Assembly: GCA_964516055.1 (NCBI GenBank)
Contig: CAZEYK010000026.1
Coordinates: 1 to 15,434 of the forward strand
Direction of reading: 5' to 3'
Length of the DNA: 15,434 nucleotides
From: JABIEQ01 sp964516055
GTDB lineage: Bacteria > Patescibacteriota > Patescibacteriia > Magasanikbacterales > UBA922
The position numbers were made by a program, and so were the translations under genes. How positions within the stretch are numbered: the stretch's first letter is position 1; each line of letters starts with the position of its first letter. Shown here in pieces: positions 6,385 through 15,100 of the stretch. A model generated the notes under the pieces. That model had not been told where the DNA came from and made no database searches. It saw only the letters and a list, made by a program, of their open reading frames with translations.

Positions 6385-6412
6385 AGTATACACCTTTTTA
6401 AACTAGGTGCAA
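6385..6412 (-). promoter_or_regulatory. Strong sigma70-like promoter for the 52-residue gene
   Basis: On the minus strand, -35 TTGCAC (6412-6407), a 16-bp spacer and -10 TATACT (6390-6385) lead to the ATG at 6356. Both boxes are close to consensus, making this one of the best promoters in the window. Confidence 0.65.
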
Positions 6413-6461
6413 CCAAAACATAATTATTAGAAAATAGTAAACCTTACTATTCCGAATAAAA

Positions 6462-6493
6462 TTAATTTCTCTCCACAAAAAAAATATCGCTTA
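6462..6493 (+). repeat. Copy 2 of the 32-bp terminator-associated repeat
   Basis: This segment matches 6115-6146 at 29 of 32 positions. Here too it includes the left arm of a terminator that follows a minus-strand gene, so the pair may be two members of a dispersed terminator-like repeat. Confidence 0.6.
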
Positions 6494-6510
6494 ACATAGC
6501 GGTATTTTTT
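6479..6510. terminator. Terminator after the 320-residue gene
   Basis: The arms 6479-6491 and 6498-6510 pair over 13 positions including one G-T, with a 6-nt loop. The core is CGCT/AGCG, flanked by A and T runs. It lies about 30 nt past the stop (6541) of the minus-strand gene. Confidence 0.7.
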
Positions 6511-6540
6511 ATTACAAAAATAATTTTAACTACTTATCAG

Positions 6541-7503
6541 CTAGGCAACCGCATCAAATTCAAACTGAGATGATTCATCTATGAACTTTAAAATTGAAAG
6601 ACAACCATTCAATAAAAATTGTTCTTTTTGGGATACGTCATCTTTTTCCATAGCTTCTTGCGCCATTGAATAATATGTTTCTCTTTCTTTCGCTCTCGGC
6701 TTGCTAACAACATCAAAAAGAGAAGGAGAGACTTGTTTTATAACCTCAAATATTATCTTTTTAAGATTTTCAGGATCTAAATTATTTGAGTAAATGTGAT
6801 AAAAAAGATCAAAGTCTGTGCTATCAGCCCAATCACTAACATCTCGAGAAATATCCCACAACGCCATGAGCCTATATTTACATTTTTCTGCATCATCCCA
6901 AACAGACATTTCTGCTGGACGTCTTTTTGTAACTAAATGATCTATATATGCTAAATTAAAGGACTTATTGTCTATATATTTTTCCAAAAGATTATCTAAT
7001 GTTTCTTGGTCTGGATTTAAAAACATTTTTATTTCAATTTTTGGTAAATCCACCACTTCTTCAGGTAAATATATGTCATAGACTTGTACTTCCTTGTAAA
7101 CTTCATCAATGAAAGCATAAAATTTTTCTTCAAATCCTTCTTGCAAACTATGAGTATTATTCTTTTCCTCCAAAATTGGCCATAAGGCTTCATCAATAAA
7201 ATTATCTATATATCTAACAGCACTAACAAACGTAAACGCATTTGAATCATCAATAATGACTTCATCTTCAAATCCCGTAGCTACTCCAATAACAATATTG
7301 TAATGCCGCTCCATGTACTCAAATGACGGTGGAGAAAAATTGGCATACGCATCAGGAAAATACTTTCTGATAAGTAAATCCATTTTTTGCACCATTTCAT
7401 TAAATTCTTTCTCTTTCTCTGTTCCCTTTTCTACCTCTCGATGTATCTCTTGTTGAAACAACAGACGATCGGCCCGACTAATACGTTTATTGTGATTATC
7501 CAT
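6541..7503 (-). CDS. Helical protein with two Asp-rich motifs; possible isoprenoid-synthase-like fold
   Basis: This is a 320-residue acidic, largely helical protein. The frame extends upstream to an ATG at 7566, but a -35/-10 pair lies at 7566-7538, so the ATG at 7503 is preferred. Numbering here uses the longer form; subtract 21 for the shorter. Two motifs stand out: RYIDNFIDE at 118-126 and RDVSDWADSTD at 241-251, 120 residues apart. The first resembles the D-D-x-x-D-E helix and the second the R-D-x-x-x-D helix of squalene/phytoene synthases. Length and helical content fit, but the rest is not recognisable, so this is a weak analogy. It has no membrane segment or signal peptide. The gene is single, with its own promoter and terminator. 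Confidence 0.72.
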   Translation of the reverse strand: MDNHNKRISRADRLLFQQEIHREVEKGTEKEKEFNEMVQKMDLLIRKYFPDAYANFSPPSFEYMERHYNIVIGVATGFEDEVIIDDSNAFTFVSAVRYIDNFIDEALWPILEEKNNTHSLQEGFEEKFYAFIDEVYKEVQVYDIYLPEEVVDLPKIEIKMFLNPDQETLDNLLEKYIDNKSFNLAYIDHLVTKRRPAEMSVWDDAEKCKYRLMALWDISRDVSDWADSTDFDLFYHIYSNNLDPENLKKIIFEVIKQVSPSLFDVVSKPRAKERETYYSMAQEAMEKDDVSQKEQFLLNGCLSILKFIDESSQFEFDAVA

Positions 7504-7537
7504 ATTTTTTTGACAAAAAAATTTATCTGATACTATT

Positions 7538-7566
7538 ATTCTACCAATATACCGTTGCCTAAACAA
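7538..7566 (-). promoter_or_regulatory. Promoter of the 320-residue helical-protein gene
   Basis: On the minus strand, -35 TTGTTT (7566-7561), a 17-bp spacer and -10 TAGAAT (7543-7538) lie 34 nt before the ATG at 7503. The -10 matches consensus at five of six positions; the -35 keeps only TTG. It argues against translation from the ATG at 7566. Confidence 0.5.
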
Positions 7567-7717
7567 ACCAAGCGTGTATAATTTAGAAGCTATTCAAGGA
7601 ATACCACAAAAATAAATAATCTCATTACATCCGTCCACCTTGAACATTTCACCCAACCCAATCAAAAATATTTTTTCTATGCTATAGTATTTATATAAAT
7701 CACTAACCTAATTTTCT

Positions 7718-7903
7718 ATGAACCTCTTCAAACAAACCATCTGGAAATGGTGGGAACTAAAAATCATAGCCTGGGGAGCACTCTTCCTTGGTATTTCCAT
7801 AGGAACAACATTTGCTACCACCTTAGCAAATTGGACCGGTATATTCTTTATAGGATTCATTGTCCTCTGGATCTATATCCTATTAGCGTGGTACAAAAAA
7901 TAA
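7718..7903 (+). CDS. Small two-helix membrane protein
   Basis: This 61-residue protein has two hydrophobic segments at about 14-34 and 39-58, a basic N-terminal part rich in Trp, and a YKK end. It is probably a small inner-membrane hairpin. It is not recognised. A possible -10 box TATAGT lies at 7683-7688 with no clear -35. The gene is alone on the plus strand, divergent from the helical-protein gene, and ends just before the shared terminator at 7909-7936. Confidence 0.62.
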   Translation: MNLFKQTIWKWWELKIIAWGALFLGISIGTTFATTLANWTGIFFIGFIVLWIYILLAWYKK

Positions 7904-7908
7904 ATAAT

Positions 7909-7936
7909 AAAAATACCCGGTTTCCCTGGTATTTTT
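7909..7936. terminator. Bidirectional terminator between convergent genes
   Basis: AAAAATACC (7909-7917) pairs with GGTATTTTT (7928-7936), with two further G-C pairs inside after one mismatch and a 4-nt loop. T-runs follow on both strands. It serves the 61-residue gene ending at 7903 and deaD ending at 7946. Confidence 0.75.
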
Positions 7937-7945
7937 TTAATATTC

Positions 7946-9679
7946 TCATTTTCGTTTTTGCTTAAAATTTCCTCGACTCGTTCCCCCACTACTTCTCCGA
8001 CTTCTCCCAAATTGACTCCCTGATGATCGTCCACCATCTCCCCTACCAGAACCACCATAACTTTTAATTGGGGAACCTTCTTGCACCACAACTTTTCGTT
8101 GTTTAAAATGTGCCCTATTAAAACAGGTAAATACTTCAGGAACAAGTGTTTCATCTACTTCAAAAAGCGTAAACGCATCCTGAATTTTAATTTTTCCAAC
8201 CTTAGACCCCTTCAATGTTCGATGTCTATTAAACAACCCAAACAAATCAGGAACCTGAAATTGATCCTTTCTTCCCAAATTCACTTTAAGCGTTTTTGCC
8301 GTATTGCCCTCAAGAGCATAACCGCTACTACTTCCTCGAGAAAAAGAAGCATCACTGTCATTCAAATCTTTTGAATTATGATAAAAAGCGAGGAATCGAT
8401 GAAATTCAAGCGAAATAAAATGTTTAATAATAGTCTCGCGATCAAGATGTTCCAATTGTTTATATACATCAGTAAGATACGCATCAAGAGGATGTTTATT
8501 AATATCAACTGCCTGAACTTTCTCTACCAAAAGAGATAACTGCTGTTTACACACTTCTTCCCCCGTAGGGATAGTCCCTCGTTTAAAAGACACACTCATT
8601 TGTCGTTCAAGCGTTTGAATACTCCGTAATTCTCTTTTTCCTATAAGGGCAATAGAAATACCATCATGTCCAGCTCGTCCAGTTCTTCCACTTCTGTGGA
8701 CATAATTTTCTAACTGATCAGGAAGAGAATAGTTAATAATATGCGTTAATTCTTTTACATCAATTCCTCGAGCAGCCACATCAGTAGCAATAAGTATCCG
8801 TGTTTGCTGTTTTCGAAATCTATCCATTACCTGTTCTCGTTCTGTTTGACTCAGTTCTCCATGAATAGTTTCTACGGCATAATTATCCGCAGCCAACTTC
8901 ACAACCAACTCTTTACACTCACGTCTCGTACGACAAAATACAATACCATACATATCTGTATGCATATCAACAATACGTCGCAACACATGATACCGATCAT
9001 GAGGCTGAGATTGATAATAGATATGGCTTACATTTGCAGCTCCTTCATTTCTTGATGCAACAGAGATCTCTAGAGGGTTACGCATATATGTCTTTGCAAT
9101 CCGATCAACTGTCTTTGGCATCGTAGCAGAAAAAAGAAGCGTTTGTTTTTCTTTTGGTGTACCCGCAAGAATTTCATCTAACTCTTCCTTAAAACCCATA
9201 TTAAGCATTTCATCTGCTTCATCAAGAACCGCATATTTCAACGTACTAAAATCAACTTTTCCTTTACGTACAAAATCTGCTACACGACCAGGGGTCCCCA
9301 CAATAATCTGTGGTCCCTTACGAATAGCCTGCAATTGCTTATATATTGGATCTCCTCCATATACAGCAACAACACCTATATGTGAAAGGTGTTTCGTAAA
9401 TGTTTCAATATCACGACTAATTTGCAAACAAAGCTCACGAGTAGGACAAAGCACAAGGGCCTGTACTGTTCGTGATTGTTCATCAATATTTTGAATAATT
9501 GGTAAGCTAAATGCGGCAGTTTTTCCAGTTCCTGTCTGCGCAAAAGCAATAAGATCTTGAGTACTTCCCAAAATATGAGGAATACTTTTTTCTTGAATAG
9601 GGGTAGGCTCGCTAAAGCCAAGGTCCGTAAGGGCCTGAAGAATAGCTGGGTTAAGCCCCAGCGTTGAAAATGTTGCCAT
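7946..9679 (-). CDS. deaD: DEAD-box ATP-dependent RNA helicase DeaD/CsdA
   Basis: ATP-driven RNA helicase that remodels structured RNA, in bacteria chiefly in ribosome assembly, mRNA decay and cold adaptation. The 577 residues contain every family motif: Q motif GFSEPTPIQ (21-29), Walker A AQTGTGKT (47-54), PTREL (79-83), TPGR (129-132), DEAD (153-156), SAT (184-186), ATDVAARGID (298-307) and HRSGRTGRAG (328-337). A DbpA-type RNA-binding domain follows (about 464-535). The tail (541-577) is rich in Gly, Ser and Arg and is probably a flexible RNA-binding extension. Length fits the DeaD subgroup. It stops at TGA with a TAA three codons on. A promoter ends 9 nt before the ATG, so the mRNA would have almost no leader, unlike the long regulated leader of E. 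coli deaD. Confidence 0.92.
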   Translation of the reverse strand: MATFSTLGLNPAILQALTDLGFSEPTPIQEKSIPHILGSTQDLIAFAQTGTGKTAAFSLPIIQNIDEQSRTVQALVLCPTRELCLQISRDIETFTKHLSHIGVVAVYGGDPIYKQLQAIRKGPQIIVGTPGRVADFVRKGKVDFSTLKYAVLDEADEMLNMGFKEELDEILAGTPKEKQTLLFSATMPKTVDRIAKTYMRNPLEISVASRNEGAANVSHIYYQSQPHDRYHVLRRIVDMHTDMYGIVFCRTRRECKELVVKLAADNYAVETIHGELSQTEREQVMDRFRKQQTRILIATDVAARGIDVKELTHIINYSLPDQLENYVHRSGRTGRAGHDGISIALIGKRELRSIQTLERQMSVSFKRGTIPTGEEVCKQQLSLLVEKVQAVDINKHPLDAYLTDVYKQLEHLDRETIIKHFISLEFHRFLAFYHNSKDLNDSDASFSRGSSSGYALEGNTAKTLKVNLGRKDQFQVPDLFGLFNRHRTLKGSKVGKIKIQDAFTLFEVDETLVPEVFTCFNRAHFKQRKVVVQEGSPIKSYGGSGRGDGGRSSGSQFGRSRRSSGGTSRGNFKQKRK

Positions 9680-9688
9680 AATAAAAAT

Positions 9689-9716
9689 ATATTAGGTAAA
9701 TAAATGGCACCAGCAA
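9689..9716 (-). promoter_or_regulatory. Promoter of deaD, implying a near-leaderless mRNA
   Basis: On the minus strand, -35 TTGCTG (9716-9711), a 16-bp spacer and -10 TAATAT (9694-9689). Only 9 nt separate the -10 box from the ATG at 9679, so transcription would start within about 3 nt of the start codon. No Shine-Dalgarno sequence is possible in such a leader. Confidence 0.58.
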
Positions 9717-9806
9717 ATTACTGCATGCCACTGATATTTTCCCTAAAATATTTGTGCGGCAAATCATAATAAACTAGATAAGACAGTATGTCATGTTTCC
9801 ACAGAA

Positions 9807-9836
9807 TTGTCAAGACAAACCATTTTTTGGTATACT
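9807..9836 (+). promoter_or_regulatory. Promoter of the histidine kinase, implying a leaderless mRNA
   Basis: -35 TTGTCA (9807-9812), an 18-bp spacer and -10 TATACT (9831-9836). Only 8 nt separate the -10 box from the ATG at 9845, so the transcript probably starts at or next to the ATG. Confidence 0.6.
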
Positions 9837-9844
9837 TATAACAT

Positions 9845-10906
9845 ATGAACAAAAAAAATATACTCACAAAACAACACCAAAAAATCTTACAAATGGCAAC
9901 AAAAAATAAAATTTTTAAGCTTGCCGTACAAAGTGCATTTAATCATATCATCATTACCGATGCTGAGGGGGTCATCATTTTTGCAAACTCCGCCGTAACT
10001 CGTATCACCGGATACTCCCCCGAAGAGATAATAGGAAATACCCCGCGGCTATGGGGTCAACAAATGCCTTCTCCGTTTTACAAAAAATTATGGTCAACAA
10101 TAAAAAAAGATAAAAAAACATTCTCAGGAGAAATAACGAATAAACGAAAAAATGGTGAAACCTATTATGCAAAAGCCATCATATCTCCAATTATTAGTCC
10201 CAGAAAAAAAATTATTGGATTTATTGGAACAGAAGAAGATGTCACCAAACAAAAAGAGGTAGATAAAATGAAATCAGAATTCATTTCTATTACCGCCCAC
10301 CAACTAAAAACACCAATGACCTCTCTTCGCTGGAATTTAGAACTACTTGCAGAAAGCAAACTAGACAAAAAACAAAAAGAAATCATTGAAGGATTATCAA
10401 CAACGAATGAAAAGCTCATAGACCTCGTAAATACCCTCCTAAACATTTCCCGTATTGAATCAGGAAGAATTACACTAACCCCTGAAAAAATAAATCTAAC
10501 AACAATGATAGACAGTGTAAAAGACGATTATACAATAAAAATAAAAGAAAAATCACTCACAATCAAAACAGACCTCGAAAAAAATCTTCCCCTTATCATA
10601 CATGATACTCAATTTTTAAGACAGATCCTTCTCAATATCATGTCAAATGCCATAAAATATACCCCCGAAAAAGGAACAATTTCAATCTCTGCAAAAAAAG
10701 AAAAAGAACAAATACACCTAAAAATAACTGACACTGGCATCGGTATCCCCAAACAACAACAAAAAAACATATTCCAAAAATTTTTCAGAGCCAGCACTGC
10801 CACAGATAACGCAATAGAAGGCAACGGTCTTGGACTATACTTTGTATCCCTTATTGTAAAAGAAAGTAAAGGAAAAATATGGTTTGAATCAACCAAAGGA
10901 AAATGA
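9845..10906 (+). CDS. Soluble PAS-domain sensor histidine kinase, ending early at an in-frame TGA
   Basis: Two-component sensor kinase that autophosphorylates on histidine and passes phosphate to a response regulator. No regulator gene is in the window. The 353 residues contain a PAS domain (about 25-135, with ITDAEGVIIFANSAV at 37-51), a dimerisation domain with phospho-acceptor His152 (AHQLKTP), and an ATPase domain with N box NIMSNAIKYTP (264-274), G1 DTGIGIP (296-302), F box FQKFF (310-314) and G2 GNGLGLYF (326-333). No membrane helix is present, so it senses a cytoplasmic signal or works with a partner. The frame stops at TGA 10904-10906 just after STKGK, where related kinases continue GTTF. 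The same frame stays open for 22 more codons (TTFHVTLPIKG and on) to TAA at 10973-10975, just before a terminator. The product is thus truncated, read through, or the base is an error. Confidence 0.88.
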   Translation: MNKKNILTKQHQKILQMATKNKIFKLAVQSAFNHIIITDAEGVIIFANSAVTRITGYSPEEIIGNTPRLWGQQMPSPFYKKLWSTIKKDKKTFSGEITNKRKNGETYYAKAIISPIISPRKKIIGFIGTEEDVTKQKEVDKMKSEFISITAHQLKTPMTSLRWNLELLAESKLDKKQKEIIEGLSTTNEKLIDLVNTLLNISRIESGRITLTPEKINLTTMIDSVKDDYTIKIKEKSLTIKTDLEKNLPLIIHDTQFLRQILLNIMSNAIKYTPEKGTISISAKKEKEQIHLKITDTGIGIPKQQQKNIFQKFFRASTATDNAIEGNGLGLYFVSLIVKESKGKIWFESTKGK

Positions 10907-10975
10907 ACAACATTTCATGTCACCCTTCCCATCAAAGGACCAAAGAAAAAAGTAGGAAAAGTAAGTCTCAGCTAA
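10907..10975 (+). other. Kinase 3' end beyond the in-frame TGA
   Basis: Twenty-two codons in the kinase frame, beginning TTFHVTLPIKG, match the usual last strand of histidine kinase ATPase domains. They are followed by TAA and, 7 bp later, by the terminator stem. The original gene therefore very likely ended here, with a Gly codon (GGA) at the place of the TGA. Confidence 0.75.
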
Positions 10976-10982
10976 TACAAAA

Positions 10983-11024
10983 TAAAAAAATAGCCACTAC
11001 GCATACGTAGTGGCTATTTTTTTA
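10983..11024. terminator. Perfect 19-bp bidirectional terminator
   Basis: The arms 10983-11001 and 11006-11024 are fully complementary, with a CATA loop, a GCCACTACG core and A/T runs at both ends. It lies between the convergent kinase and msrAB genes. Its right arm includes the msrAB stop codon. Confidence 0.92.
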
Positions 11025-12104
11025 TTTATTAAAATCAACCAAAAATTCAGAAAGCCCCTCTTCTTCCAATTTATCAAGAGGGACAAAATTCAATGCGGAG
11101 GAATTCATACAATACCGCAACCCTGTTGGTTTTGGTCCATCATCAAACACATGCCCCAAATGCGCATCAGACACCGCACCTTTGATTTCTGTACGTGGAA
11201 ATCCTAACAAAGTATCTGTCACACGAACAACAACTCCTTCACGAATAGGCTTAGTAAAACTTGGCCAACCAGTACCAGAAACAAATTTATCTTTTGAGGA
11301 AAATAATGGCTTACCCGAAATAAGATCAACGTAAACACCCTCATCTTTATTATCCCAATACTCATTATGAAACGGCGGTTCAGTTCCTCCTTCTTGAGTT
11401 ACTTGATACTGAAGTGGCGTAAGGACTTGAGTTAATTCTTCTTTTGATAACCGTTTTGGCAAATGATAATCTTTGTCTTCACCCCAAATTTTTTCACGAT
11501 ATTGATCGCGTCCGCTACCAGATCGATAACTCTGATAATGTACAGGATTCTTTTTATAATAATCTTGATGATACTCCTCTGCTCTATAAAAAGCAGCTAA
11601 TGGCAAAATTTGTGTAACAAGAGGTCCTTCGTACATACCAGGATTTTCAAGATCATGCTTCGTTGCCTCGGCTAACATTTGTTCCGAATTATTCGCATAA
11701 AAAATTATTGACCGATATTGAGTTCCCCTATCGACAAATGATCCCCCATCATCGGTAGGATTAATCTGTCGCCAATAAATCGCCAATAAATCACTATATC
11801 GAATAATAGCAGGATCATAGTGTACCTCTACAGCTTCTACATACGTTGTCTTTCCTGAACCAACGTCTTCATAAGTAGGCTTTCCTGTATCATCACCAGC
11901 ATACCCTGAAACAGCATCAATCACTCCATCATACTTCTCAAAAGCTGCCTCAACACACCAAAAACATCCTCCAGCAAATACGGCCGTAGCATACGTGGTA
12001 TCATCGTTACTACTGTCAGAAACCTCAGGCGTTGTCGCAAACAACGCACAGCCAGATAAGGATACAAGACAAAAAAAGAAAAAAAGAAAAAAAGAATTAC
12101 GCAT
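11022..12104 (-). CDS. msrAB: Lipoprotein MsrA-MsrB fusion (peptide methionine sulfoxide reductase)
   Basis: Repairs oxidised methionine in proteins: the MsrA domain reduces the S-sulfoxide and the MsrB domain the R-sulfoxide. The 360-residue protein starts with a signal peptide and lipobox LSGC, with Cys19 as the lipid site, so it works outside the cytoplasm. The MsrA domain (about 38-205) has GCFWC with catalytic Cys47; Cys50 is the only other cysteine in the domain, so it may be the resolving residue. The MsrB domain (about 218-345) has SGTGWPSF (276-283), HLGHVFDDGP (315-324) and catalytic Cys332 in RYCMNS. The usual zinc CxxC pairs are missing (VDLISGKPLF). The position often holding the resolving cysteine (SGCGW) is Thr278. 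It starts 24 nt after the PEP synthase stop; a TATAAT at 12123-12118 could add a promoter. Confidence 0.93.
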   Translation of the reverse strand: MRNSFFLFFFFCLVSLSGCALFATTPEVSDSSNDDTTYATAVFAGGCFWCVEAAFEKYDGVIDAVSGYAGDDTGKPTYEDVGSGKTTYVEAVEVHYDPAIIRYSDLLAIYWRQINPTDDGGSFVDRGTQYRSIIFYANNSEQMLAEATKHDLENPGMYEGPLVTQILPLAAFYRAEEYHQDYYKKNPVHYQSYRSGSGRDQYREKIWGEDKDYHLPKRLSKEELTQVLTPLQYQVTQEGGTEPPFHNEYWDNKDEGVYVDLISGKPLFSSKDKFVSGTGWPSFTKPIREGVVVRVTDTLLGFPRTEIKGAVSDAHLGHVFDDGPKPTGLRYCMNSSALNFVPLDKLEEEGLSEFLVDFNK

Positions 12105-12128
12105 ATACCACTAAAAAATTATACAATG

Positions 12129-15100
12129 CTATATATCACAAGATTCCCATCCGTCAGGAACATCACACGGTGTTGGAAAAAACGTACAAACTCCTTCAGA
12201 ATTTTCACGTGCGTAAGTAACAACTTGAATACATAAACGAGCCTCATCGTTTTGGCCATCAGTAAAGACCAACGTTTCAAGTAAAGAAAAAAATTGATCT
12301 GTTTTTCCTTGAACTTCCAAAAATTTTGTATCATCAATAGGAACTTGCACCACATGAATATCAGCTCCATCCTGTGTATCAACTACAGTAGACACCAATG
12401 CCTGTTTTCCAGCAACAATAAGAGAAGACGCAGATAATCCTTGAAGATTCCCCGATTTTTTCATAATCGTCATAAACTCATGTGTTTGTGATCCCAAAGC
12501 CATCAATCCATCAGCAAATCGCTGTACTTGCCATGAACTAGGCAATGACAATTGAATACCCAAAGAAGCATCCGTAAACATACTCGTAGAATCATCATAT
12601 TCATCTTTCATTTCACGAACGGCCTTTTCAGACGCTCGCTCACGAATATCAGCAGGAGTAATCTCATTTGAAATAGTAACAGCTTCTTGCGTTGGCAAAA
12701 TATTAGCACACCCAGCTCCCAAAAACATAATGCCTGCAGAAACACTGGCAAGCATGGCAACAATACCCAAATAGGCTTTGTTCGTTTTCTTCCCTTTATT
12801 TCCTAACGTTTTTTCAAGCAGTGCTACCCGTTTTTTCATAGAAACAACCGTATCAGGATTAAGCGATATACTATCAATTCCTTGTTCTACCAAAAAATCA
12901 GCAAACTCTGGATAATCACTTGGAGCCTGTCCACAAAGTCCAATATGTTTTTTATGTTTATGCGCAACACGAATAACTTCTTTCACAAGTTTTTTAACAG
13001 CCAAATTATTTTCATCATAAATATGACTCACTTCTGCAGAATCTCTATCAACCGCGAGCGTAAGCTGAGTTAAATCATTTGTTCCAATGCTAAACCCATC
13101 AAACAATTTTGCAAAATCTTCTGCCAAAATTACATTCGAAGGAATTTCACACATAACATATACCTCCAAACCATTCTTTCCACGTTCAAGACCAAATGAT
13201 TTCATCGTATCAAGAACCTTTTGTCCTTCTTCTGGAGTACGACAAAAAGGAATCATGGAAACAACATTGGTTAACCCCCAGGTATCACGAACTCGTACCA
13301 ATGCCTCACATTCAAGTTTAAATGCTGGTTTATACTCATCAGAATAATATCGGCTTGCACCGCGCCAACCAATCATGGGGTTTTGTTCCTTTGGTTCAAA
13401 TTCTTTTCCACCAATAAGCGTGGCATACTCATTCGATTTAAAATCGCTCATGCGAACAACAACCTTATGGGGATACATCGCCGTTGCAATCCGAGCAATA
13501 CCCTCAGCAAGTTTATCAACACAATAGGCAGACTTATCCTTGTACCCACGAGTCAACTCATCAATTTGTACTTTTGCTTTTTTGTCTTTTAACGTTTTAT
13601 AATGAATCAATGCCAACGGATGAATACGAATAAAATTGGTAAAAATAAACTCAAGTCGAGCAAGTCCCACACCTTGATGAGGCAAAAATGATAATGAAAA
13701 TGCATGATCAGGATCACCCACATTCATCATAATATGTGTTTTTGTTTCAGGAATTTTGGTAAGTTCCGTACGTTTTACTTCAAATGGCAAAATACCCGCA
13801 TACACAATACCATCGTCTCCCTTGGCACAACTAGCAGTAACTTTTTGTCCTGTTTTTAACACTTTACGAGCACTTTTTGTTCCAACAATAGCTGGAACGC
13901 CAAGTTCTCGAGAAACAATAGCGGCATGACTTGTCTTTCCTCCTTGTTCCGTAATAACTGCTGACGCAATCCGCATAATAGGCTCCCAATCTGGATCAGT
14001 AATGCGAGTAACAAGAACCTCACCTTTTTTAAAGGTTTTCATGTCTTTCACATTATTAATCACACGAACCTTACCAGCACCGATACGCTGTCCAACAGCA
14101 GTTCCTCTCAATAAAATTTTTCCTTCTTTATGTAAATTATATGTTTCAATAACAGCATGATTACTTGCTGCTTTCACTGTTTCTGGTCGAGCTTGAACAA
14201 TAAACAACTCACCAGTTTTTCCATCTTTTGCCCACTCAATATCCTGTGGCTTCCCATAATATTCTTCAATAATCAGTCCCCATTTTGCCAATACAATCAC
14301 ATCATGATCAGTAAGAGAAAAAACATCTCGTTCAGATTTTTTTACCACAGCATGCTTTACTCGAGTTTTATTCCCATATACTAACTTTACTTCCTTTGAC
14401 CCTAACATTTTACTGATAATTGATGATTTACCTTTTTTTACTCCTTCTTTAAAAATATAAAACTGATCAGGAGTCACTCGCCCTTGGACAATATAATCTC
14501 CCAATCCATATGACCCATTAATAAGTACCACTCCTGGAAAACCAGACTCAGTATCCATGGTAAACATCACCCCACTAGATCCAGTATCAGAATGCACCAT
14601 TTCCTGAACTGTAACGGATAAAGCTACAGACATATGATCATACCCATTTCCCGCACGATAAGAAATAGCCCGATCTGTAAATAATGAAGCCATGCACTGT
14701 TTTACAGCACTAAGCAAATCAGCTATTCCTCGAACATTCAAAAAAGATTCTTGCTGACCGGCAAAACTTGCATCAGGTAAATCTTCAGCAGTAGCACTAG
14801 AACGAACAGCAACCGCAAACTGTTTTCGTTTCTTCGAAAGTTGTGCATAGGCAACAGTGATTGCATCTGACACTTCTTTTGACAATGATGCCTTTAAAAT
14901 CAGGGTCCGAATTTTTTTTCCAACAATCGCAAGTTGTTTTACATCTCGTTCATCAAGATCTTTCAGTAACAATTTTATTTTTTTATCAGCACCAGACTCT
15001 CGTAAAATTGCCCAATACGCATCAACCGTCACAGCAAATCCATTGGGAATACGGATACCTTTTTTTGCAAGTGAAGAATACATCTCTCCTAAAGATGCAT

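Noticed and set aside
7504..7566. Longer N-terminus (21 extra residues) of the helical protein
   Set aside because: The upstream ATG coincides with a -35 box, and a -10 box lies inside the extension, so the ATG at 7503 is more likely.
9845..10975. Genome-wide use of UGA as glycine (code 25)
   Set aside because: The recombinase, Rep, DeaD, MsrAB and PEP synthase frames contain no internal UGA, and several genes end neatly at TGA, including a 4-nt ATGA overlap.
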